From assembly GCA_047967505.1 (NCBI GenBank), contig CM106538.1: 64,000 nucleotides of DNA. The stretch is one strand, 5' to 3'. Source of the DNA: Dipteris shenzhenensis. Its lineage: Eukaryota > Polypodiophyta > Polypodiopsida > Gleicheniales. A program made the position numbers and the translations under genes. The notes below the pieces were generated by a model. The model was not told the origin of the DNA. It did no database searches and worked only from the letters and a program-made list of their open reading frames with translations. How positions within the stretch are numbered: the stretch's first letter is position 1; each line of letters opens with the position of its first letter. Positions 55,850 to 64,000 of this stretch are shown here, piece after piece.

Positions 55850-58396
55850 TTTTTAGTTCACACTTGGGTCCAAAACCTGTCCATCAACACTTTGGTAATA
55901 ATGGGTCTGATTTGACAATGGAGCTGCAATATGAAGTCCATGATGATGGATACAAAACGTTTGACCTTGATGCGCACTTTGGTGATATTTTCACCGTGAA
56001 GGGAGAAAGCTTGATGACTATGAACTTCAGAAGACTCTAGTGCACGAAAACAAAAAAGATTTCTACTCTATTTGCAACAAAAATTACGGGGCAAGGAAAC
56101 ATGATTCAACTAACGACATTGAGAATGACAGACAACACGGTGTCATTGAGATTATTATGCAACTACCTATAAAGAACAGATTACATGAGGCCTATGAAAA
56201 GGTTGAAATCCACGTCACTGTGGATGAGTTGCATTCTACTTATGATGGTGATGTTTTCTTTGAGCTACCAGCTACTTTAATGAAACATCACACAAAAGGT
56301 ACGGAGTCAAAATTTGATGGTCATGTCTGGAGTGATCCTATTACAACAAATATAGTATTTCCTGGTGTGGTTCGTAGAAAGGAATGTGGAGGTCACCTCC
56401 GTTATATAAATGCAACTTGTGGTTATAAAAAGAGAATTGGGATAGAGAATGAGACACAATGGGATGGGAGATTGATTAAAGTGGCCCCAGCAAATGTGTC
56501 AATTGAATCATATGGCTCCTTATCATGTATACATTGTGGTCATCTACCAATTTGCTTGGAGAGCTGTTACTATGAAATGTTACTCTACATGCTTGAATGT
56601 AGAGATGGTGTAAATCTTACTCGTGCAGTCATACATCATGGCCATCATAATCATCCCGTTGGAGATGGTTTGACTAGAAGAACAAAGGATCCATTAAAAC
56701 CAAAGTTTCTGAAATGGTGAGGGCTGGTGGTGCTGTATGCCCTAAAGGGATAAAAATATAATTATCCAAGACATTATTTTGGAAACTTTATTGTCTAAAA
56801 AAGTGCAAGATGGGATTAAGATGTCGGATGTTGGGCTACAAGATTTGCTAAAACAATGTGAACCTTTGCTCGACAAAAGAAGGTAATTACTATAATATTT
56901 ATTATTGCATTGGTTTATTAAATTATGTTATTGACAATGAATATTGACCAACTTTATGTCTGTGTATAGATTATCAAGATGGATCGAGGAGGGTCGACGT
57001 GACTCTCGACCTCTGTCAGATGGGCTAGATGGAATTTTATACTTGAAAAGACATTGTAGATATAATTATTTCCAAAGTGTAGTGTTTCCTAGACAATTGC
57101 AACATAGTTCGTTTAGCAAGTGTCATGTATTTAAAATGTCTACCCAAGGTTCTAGTTCAGGGGTTGATTTGGTAAATAAAATGAGAGCTGGAGGAGAATT
57201 GGGTCATTGTTGGGTGTTGTTTGACTTTGTGAAGCGAATGAAAGATTGGACTACCATGGCTTGCCATGTGTATAATCCTTTTATCCAAGAGTTGCAAAAA
57301 ATTGCAACTTGTGACTTCAAGGTGGAAGATACTAATGCACAAATTCTATTTTGGGGTACTCTCAACAAAGTAATGGTTTCAGAAGGGTTTGACAATGCTG
57401 AATTCAAAGGGTTCATGGCAGATGAGGTCCAAGCCAACTGGAGAGCTATACGTGCCACTTTCAATGGTGGCCCTGACAATATAATGGAAGGGAAAGAGCG
57501 TTCTTGCCTTTTCCATTGGGAGCAAAGTCTTCATTCCCATGCAAAGGCATGTATAAAAGTTGGTAGCCAAGAGGAATTTAAAATCCGATGTAGATGCTAG
57601 AAGGATGCCTCTATAGAGCAAGCTGCAGAAGTCGAAATGAGAAGCCTAAGGGCATGGTGGAATGGAGGCCATGCAAGTGATTCAGACTTGCCACGACTTG
57701 AAACTTGGTTTGCATGGTGGCATGCTAGGATTTCCCATTGGGGCCACTACATTATAGAGGTTGGTTTTGTATTTCTCTTGAATTTTTTTAAATCATGTTA
57801 ATAATGTAATTTTGCCATTACAATATCTTTGCAATGCTTGGTTTGTAGAGTATGTTAGATAACGAGAAGTACTTGATACCTCGAACAAATCTAGCAGAGT
57901 CTATTCATGGTAGTTGGAGGGCTGGATTGAACCATGTCAAATATGTTGGTCTCTACAATGCCTCTATTAGTGACCTCTCAAATACATTTTTACAAAGCTC
58001 TAGATATACATCTTTTTTAAAGGGCTAGTTTATCGGAAGTGGGCTGAGTCTAGAGACCTTGAAAAAAAGATCTGTCTAATCTCGGATTGATAGTAGTGCC
58101 AAAACAGTTGTTGATCTAACAAGTAATGTTGCAAAGGAAATGGGTGTTGTATCTGAAGTATGTTTTAATGATGGAGATGACAAGACTGTGCGAAGGAAAA
58201 GGCCAAAGTCAATGCCTTCAAATATATGTGAGGATGATAGTCATCGCCCTGAGTACAGTTATGCAAACAAGAAAAGATATTCCATGTCTCCAAAATCTAG
58301 TACTAAATTTGCAATAGAGAGTTTTGAGGATGATGATTCCAAGAGTGTACAAGAATATGAAGTGCATGATGCAAATTGGGCATTACGAAGAGTTTC
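55850..58396 (+). pseudogene. MULE-like transposase pseudogene
   Basis: Plus-strand pieces. 55,850-56,720 has a zinc-finger-like region with ECGGHLRYINATCGYK, LSCIHCGHLPICLESC and an HHGHHNHPVGDG His cluster. A one-base shift near 56,690 then opens SEMVRAGGAVCPKGIK. After an intron, 56,971-57,770 reads RLSRWIEEGRRDSRPLSDG, VFKMSTQGSSSGVDLV, FKGFMADEVQANWRAIRATF and CLFHWEQSLHSHAKACI, with a TAG at about 57,600. After another intron, 57,849 onward reads NEKYLIPRTNLAESIHGSWR, with stops near 58,025 and 58,080. It then continues to 58,396, where element 3 begins. The layout (Cys/His finger, a core with FMAD and HW motifs, then NLAESIH) suggests a MULE-type transposase. This is a judgement by eye. 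Confidence 0.5.
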
Positions 58397-58399
58397 CTG

Positions 58400-58790
58400 A
58401 GAGAAGCATAAGCTCATTCTCTATTTCCGCATAAGCTCCTTCTCTATTTCCGATGCCTATGCTTTCCGCATAAGCATAAGCATAAGCTCATGCTTATGCT
58501 CATGCATGAGCATGAGCTTATGCTCAAGTTTCCGCATAAGCTCATGCTTATGCATGAGCTTATGCGGAAATAGAGAATGAGAGAAGCTTATGCGAAAACT
58601 CATTCTCTATTTCCGCATAAGCTCCTTCTCTATTTCCGATGCCTATGCTTAAGCATAAGCATAAGCATAAGCTCATGCTTATGCTCATGCATGAGCATGA
58701 GCTTATGCTTAAGTTTCCGCATAAGCTCATGCTTATGCGTGAGCTTATGCGGAAATAGAGAATGAGAGAAGCATAAGCTCATTCTCTATT
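58400..58790. repeat. Short GCTTATGC/GCATAAGC array, element 3
   Basis: About 0.39 kb of the same palindromic array, as two ~195-bp units each starting AGAATGAGAGAAGC and including TTCCGATGCCTATGCTT. Much shorter than the 3.2-3.5 kb arrays of elements 1 and 2. Confidence 0.9.
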
Positions 58791-59075
58791 TCCGCATAAG
58801 CTCATTCTCTATTTCCCACTCTATTTCCCCCTTCTCTCATTTCCCCCTTCTCTCCTTCTCTATTTTCCCTCATCTCTTTCCCCTTCTCTATTTCCCCCTT
58901 CTCTCATTCTCTATTTACTCATTCTCATTCTTTTCTTTCCTTTCCATCTTCTTTCCCTCTTTCCTTTCCCTCTTCTTTCGTTTCCCTCTTCTTTCTTCTT
59001 GCCTATGCCTATGCCTATGAGAATGCTTATGTTTGTTTTTTGTTTTCTGTTTTCGTGTTTGTGTCTATGTTAGAC

Positions 59076-60627
59076 ATGGGATCACGTCGCTCATCCGACG
59101 AGTACGGACAGCTTTGCAAGAGGAGAGCTCATGATCTATATGCTCCAGAGGACTTTGATTCCTCTCAGGCGACTACCCCGAGGACTACCCCTGGCTCAAC
59201 TCCTCTCAGTCCTAGCACTGCGACTACCCCTGGTCCGACCCCTCTTCCACATAGCACTGCGACTACCCCTTGGGGAACTCCTTTGCTAGCCGTGCATGGC
59301 TTTGTCGGGACTCCCGACGAGTTTGTAGTGCAGATGAGCGATGAGGAGGTAGCGAGATTCTTCTCTCTGCTCTCTCAGAGGACCTCCGCAATTCCTTCCC
59401 CTACACCGACGGGTGGACGTACTGCCCAGCCATCCCCTCGCGCCCCTTTGACCACGGGATCATCACCTATGCATGCCTCCTGCAAGGGAAGGAAGAGTAG
59501 GAGGGGCGGCTCATGTTGTGCTGACTCAAGAGATGTAGACGAGTCAGCACACTCATGCTCCTTTAGGTCTCCACTTGGTCTGGAGACACAGTTGCAGTCA
59601 GGTCCCTTTCCCTCTCCTATTCCCACTGCTACTCCTTGATCTGGAAGCGGTCGCGCAGCTTCCACTCCTTCAGACTCTGCTACTGTCAGTCCCCCTTACT
59701 CATCAGGGGATCTCTCCTATCAAATCACATCTGCCGAAGAGATAATAGAAGACAAAAAGGGTAAAGCAGTGATGGCCGCCATGAGGAGGTTGATGAGTCA
59801 TCACTTCAAGAGCGGCATAAATATCGATTGGCGGTATCAAGATGCCCAAAAGAAGCAGGCGGTGATCGATGAGTTAAAACAAAGATACCCTAATCCGCCA
59901 AATGTGGAGTTTAATGACAATTATATGCTCGAGCGCATGGGTTTGGTCCTAAAGCATCGTAGATCAACCTTGCGTACTTCCATTACAAAGGGGTTGGCTA
60001 AACCCAGCTGGGCAGACAAAGCTGATTGGAAGTACTTCAAGAAGCAACATAGGGACCATCCCGAAATGTTTGAGGGTCAGAGGAGGGCTGCGAAGAGACG
60101 GCTGGACGTCGTAGGTACTTCGCAGTTTGGTGCAGGCAGACGATATGCGTTCAAGGCAACCGTGGTAAGTCTACTTCTTCCCATTTAATGTATTGTTCTA
60201 TTTGTTTTACTTACATATTACATGCACTTTAGCTAACTCTAACTCTCATAAATTGGATCCATAGTAAGCTGCGATGGGTCGTCTTCCTACGGATGCAGAG
60301 ACGCGGCACGCATTTCGGATAGGAACAAAGCCGTGGTTCATTGAGCAAGAGGCAATGGGAGCGACAGTCGATTGGGTTGAGGTGGCTGCTCGCACGGTAT
60401 AAGTTTACTCCTACTTGTAATCTCACTTTTTAATTTAAGTTCCAATCTAATTTTCGATTTATATGGTTCACTCGTAGGGTCAAAGCTCAAGCATCCCATC
60501 ATCAGAGGCGAGCGATCAACAGGGGCAAGGATCGGACGCAGGTGCCGAGGACGAGGGAGAAGACACAGGTGTCGAGGGCCAAGGAACAGGCCAACAAGAC
60601 GAAGATGATTCGGATTCGGATGAGTAG
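59076..60627 (+). pseudogene. tnpA-like Transposase_24 gene, element 3
   Basis: Same three-exon layout as element 2, with start MGSRRSSDEYGQLCKRR. A TGA at 59,637-59,639 replaces CGA, and a TAA at 60,265-60,267 replaces the first CAA codon of exon 2. Both are C-to-T. The conserved block is otherwise kept (SHHFKSGINIDWRYQDAQKK, then WADKADWKYFKKQHRDHPEM), as is the acidic tail ending DDSDSDE. Confidence 0.85.
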
Positions 60628-60824
60628 TGGTAGTAGCATTTTGTATATCCACTCGTTTGAGCAATTTTGTATCGCCCTTTCACAGGGTAATTTTGTTACA
60701 AACACTATTGTATATGTATATGCATTTTTTCCTGATCATTTCACAAGAACAATTTTGTATTACCCTGCAAGCAAGGGAAATTTTGTTATAAAAAACTTTC
60801 TTTTGTAATTACAAAAAAAAAAAA

Positions 60825-60877
60825 GGATTAGTGGGGCTAAACAGGGCCAAAAGGAAGCCCTGTTTAGCCCCACTAAC
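60825..60877. repeat. 22-bp-arm hairpin, element 3
   Basis: Arms as in the other elements with one change (GGATTAGTGG). The loop reads CAAAAGGAA in tnpA sense, as in element 1 and opposite to element 2. Confidence 0.85.
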
Positions 60878-60897
60878 CCTTTTTCTTTACTTCTGTT

Positions 60898-61149
60898 AAT
60901 CGTCGCTATATAGCGACGTTTACCAGTGTCGCTATATAGCGACAATTAACAGTGTCGCTATATAGCGACGTTTACATCGTCGCTATATAGCGATGATTAA
61001 CAGCGTTGCTATATAGTGACGGTTTATAGCGACGCTCCTTTTCTGACGCTTTTAGCGACTTTTATAGCGACCTTTGCGCCCGTGAAAAAAAATTTTTTAT
61101 GTAAAAAGCATCGGTATTTCCGTCGAAATATGGCCTATGCCTTGTAGTG
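60898..61149. promoter_or_regulatory. Element 3 right terminus and palindromes
   Basis: Three exact GTCGCTATATAGCGAC copies and two variants (60,902-61,022), then GCGCCCGTG, an A/T run, GGTATTTCCGTCG and GTAGTG. Less conserved than in element 2, consistent with an older, immobile copy. Confidence 0.85.
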
Positions 61150-63340
61150 GATGAGGATTGTGATTTTTGCAAGCACTCACTACTAGTGACTACGTATGAA
61201 AAAAGGTGCATGTACTGACCAAATAGATGTGGACTTATCTATTGAGGATGAAACTTTGCATGGCCCTTAGGCTACCCAAGATATACATCCCTACAAGATT
61301 TCATCTGCAAATAATTTGGTATGTGCCATGTGGAAGGTATAATGCATATATTTTTGCATCCCTACTAGTGACAACGTATGAAAAATGGTGAACGTACTAA
61401 CTAAATAGGCATTTGGAATTATATATTGGGGATGAAACTTTGCACGGCCCTTAGGCTACCCTAGATATACATCCTTGCAAGATTTGGTCTCCAACTGATG
61501 TGGTATATGCCATGTGGAAGGTATAATCGTACACTTTTGCAATCCCTACTACTCAATATGTATACAAAATGGTGCACGTACTAACGAAATAGGCATGTTG
61601 ACTTGGTATGTGCCACGTGGAAGGTATAATGCATACATTTTTGCAATCCCTACTAGTGACTACCTATGAAAAATGGTGCAGGTACTAACCAAATAGGCAT
61701 GTGGACTTATTTGTTGGGGATGAAACTTTGCACGGACCTTAGGCTACCCTAGATATGCATCCATGCAAGATTTTGTTGCCAAATTATTTTGTATGTGCCA
61801 GGTGGAAGGTATAATGCATACATTTTTGCAAGCACTCACTACTAGTGACTACGTATTAAAAATGGCACATGTACCAACCAAATATGCACGTGGACTTATC
61901 TATTCAGGATGAAACTTTGCACCCATCTTAAGCTACCTTAAATTTACATCCATGCAAGATTTGGTATGTGCCACGTGGAAGGTATAATGCGTACATTTTT
62001 GCAATCACTCCCTAGTAGTGACTACGTATGAAAAATGACACACGTACTGACCAAATAGGAATGTGGACTTATCTATTGGGCATCAAACTTTGCACAGCCC
62101 TTAGGCTACCCTAGACCTACATTCATGCAAGATTTTGTCTCCAAATGATTTGGTATGTGCCATGTAGAAGGGATAATGTGTACATTTTTGCAAGCACTCA
62201 CTACTAGTGACTACCTTTGAAAAATGGCGCACGTACTAACCAAATAGGCATGTGGACTTATCTGTTTGGGATAAAACTTTGCACGGCCCTTAGGCTACCC
62301 TAGATATACATCTTTGTAAGATTTGATCTCCAACTGATTATGTATGTGCCACGTGAAAGGTATAATGCGTACATTTTTGCAATCCCTGCTAGTGACTACG
62401 TATGAAAAATGGCACACATACTGACCAAATAGGCATGTGGACTTATCTGTTGGGGATGAAACTTTGCACAGCCCTTAGGATAACCTAGATATACATCCAT
62501 GCAAGATTTTGTTGCCAAATGATTTCGTATCTGCCGTGTGGAAGGTATAATGCGTACATTTTTGCAAGCAGTCACTACTATTGATTACGTATTAAAAGTG
62601 GCACACGTACTAACCAAATATGCATGTGGACTTATCTGTTGGGGATGAAACTTTGCACCCATCTTGAGCTACCTTAGACCTACATCCATGTAAGATTTGG
62701 TTGCCAATAGATTTGGTATGTGCCACGTGGAAGGTATAATGCATACATTTTTGCAATCACTCCGTACTAGTGACTACGTATGAAAAATCGTGCACATACT
62801 TACCAAATAGGAATGTGGACTTATTTGTTGGAGATGAAACTTTGTACGGCCCTTAGGCTACCCTAGACCTATATCCAAGCAAAATATTTGGTCTCCAACT
62901 AATTTGGTATGTGCCGGGTGGAAGGTATAATGTGTACATTTTTGCAAGCACTCACTACTAGTGACTACGTATAAAAAATGGCGCACGTACTGACCAAATA
63001 GGCATGTGGACTTATCTATTGGGGATGAGACTTTGCATTGCCCTTAGGCTATGCTATACCTACATCCATGCAAGATTTTTTCTCCAACTGGTTTGTTGGT
63101 ATGTGCCGTCTGGAAGGTATAATGCGTACATTTTTGCAAGCACTCACTACTAGCGACTACGTATGAAAAATGATGCACGTACTGACTAAATAGATGTGGA
63201 CTTATCTGTTGGGGATGAAACTTTGCATGGCCCTTAGGATACCTTAGATCTACATCCCTACAAGATTTGGTCTCCAACTGATTTTGTATATGCCATGTGA
63301 AAGGTATAATGCGTACATTTTTGCATCCCTACTAGTGACT
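61150..63340. repeat. ~187-bp satellite array, about 12 units
   Basis: TTTTTGCA words begin at 61,351, 61,534, 61,638, 61,823, 61,996, 62,185, 62,374, 62,559, 62,748, 62,939, 63,131 and 63,318, a spacing of 173-192 bp apart from one shortened unit of 104. Units share ACTAGTGACTACGTATGAAA, GATGAAACTTTGCACGGCCC, TTAGGCTACCCTAGA and GTGCCACGTGGAAGGTATAA. Unrelated by eye to the 181-bp array at 17.9-19.0 kb. No coding potential. Confidence 0.95.
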
Positions 63341-63344
63341 ATGT

Positions 63345-64000
63345 AAAGTTACTAATGATGGTATGGATGATAATGCAACATCATTGGATGGTCCCTATTA
63401 TGAGGAAGGAAAAGATTTGAGATGGAGCATACAATTTTTGAAGATTAAAGAGGGACATATGGTTTTCAATGATAAAAAGGTATACTACAATTTCAAAGGA
63501 CTTAAAGAATATGATAACAAACCAAGATTTGTCCCTTTAGACATGGATGATTTCAATGAACTCAAGTATATAAGTGACATCATATCAAGAGTGGATTTCA
63601 TTGATACCAAGAAAGATAAAGAATTCAAAAGAAATGCCTCCTTTGTATTTAGTCCCCTAACCTATTGCATCCTCAACAACTTAGAAAGGCTTTTTTTATT
63701 TAGATTTAAAAAACTCTTTACCAATAATATTATTTATCTATAAGTAATATATTAAAATTATTAATATTATTTCTATAAAATAAAAAATTAATTATAATTA
63801 TTAATTAAATAAAAATAACTAACATATGCATTAAAGATATATTAAAATAACTAATTAAAATTTTATATTATTGATATAAAATAAGAACAATAGTCCAATG
63901 TATTTTTATTTAATTTAAAAATTAATGTGCAAATAAAACAATATTCTTTCAAACAATTGAAGAATACAAGCACATCATAAATTAAGGGGTATGTACAAAG
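63345..64000 (+). repeat. Inverted duplicate of 16,475-17,212, with coding piece
   Basis: The frame starting MDDNATSLDGPYYEEGKDLR at 63,363 and running to 63,743 matches the minus-strand pseudogene at 17.2-16.9 kb. Here it is longer, with LKYISDIISRVDFIDTKKDK. It is followed by the same AT-rich tract to the window edge. The protein family is not recognised. The 5' part present at 17.2-17.7 kb is absent, because the satellite ends at 63,340. Confidence 0.85.

Larger units (their letters stand above)
58398..61149 (-). mobile_element. CACTA element 3, truncated copy of the same family
   Basis: Given the element 2 orientation. It keeps a short stub of the palindromic array, the pyrimidine tract, a mutated tnpA-like gene, the hairpin, the subterminal palindromes and the CACTACAAGGCATAGG-type end (complement, ending GTAGTG at 61,149). 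The tnp2 half, internal palindromes and opposite terminus are missing. The left edge abuts the MULE-like pseudogene at ACGAAGAGTTTC. No target duplication can be assigned, and the satellite starts immediately to the right. Confidence 0.9.

Noticed and set aside
61149-61155. Target duplication for element 3
   Set aside because: The other end of the element is missing, so the flanking GAT cannot be paired with anything.
1-64000. tRNA, rRNA or cellular housekeeping genes
   Set aside because: None was seen by eye. A covariance-model scan would be needed to exclude small or decayed RNA genes.

Overview
Plant nuclear DNA made almost entirely of transposable elements and repeats. I found no recognisable cellular gene, rRNA, tRNA or CRISPR array. 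A land plant is indicated by En/Spm (CACTA) transposases of the Transposase_21, DUF4218, DUF4216 and Transposase_24 types, by Ty3-type remnants, by TTTAGGG-type telomere-like stretches and by spliceosomal introns. The species cannot be read from the sequence. A repeat-rich non-seed plant or gymnosperm would fit, but that is a guess.

Layout. 1-526: open frame running off the left edge. 2.3-7.2 kb: old CACTA relic on the minus strand with a MITE inside it. 7.5-9.1 kb: hypothetical frame and tandem repeats. 9.2-15.1 kb: three broken copies of a Ulp1-like (C48) cysteine peptidase gene, with a Transposase_24 tail and a Ty3 integrase scrap. 15.1-19.0 kb: telomere-like repeats, an inverted duplication and a 181-bp satellite. 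19.3-21.4 kb: AT-hook exon, hairpin repeats, acidic open frame and a short-motif array. 22,824-31,677: CACTA element 1. 31.7-39.3 kb: remnants, a Ty3 RT scrap and a tandem ~970-bp duplication that carries a gene start. 39,263-55,004: a divergent Tnp2-like transposase gene, split in exon 1 by CACTA element 2 (39,522-51,166). 55-58.4 kb: hairpin repeats and a MULE-like pseudogene. 58.4-61.15 kb: element 3, a truncated third copy of the same CACTA family. 61.15-63.34 kb: ~187-bp satellite. 63.35-64.0 kb: inverted copy of 16.5-17.2 kb.

The best-supported system is the CACTA family of elements 1-3. Elements 1 and 2 both start with CACTAC, end with GTAGTG and are flanked by an ATG target duplication. 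They encode tnp2 and a tnpA-like protein in opposite directions from the centre. By eye, the element 2 tnp2 model has eight exons totalling 3,396 nt (1,132 codons). The 16-bp perfect palindrome GTCGCTATATAGCGAC lies at both ends and also in a third cluster beside the tnp2 start. A 3.2-3.5 kb array of GCTTATGC/GCATAAGC palindromes fills the space before the tnpA coding exon, apparently as an intron. Every tnp2 copy is broken by stops, nearly all explicable as C-to-T changes, while tnpA of element 2 is intact. Removing element 2 and one ATG restores an open first exon in the gene it hit.
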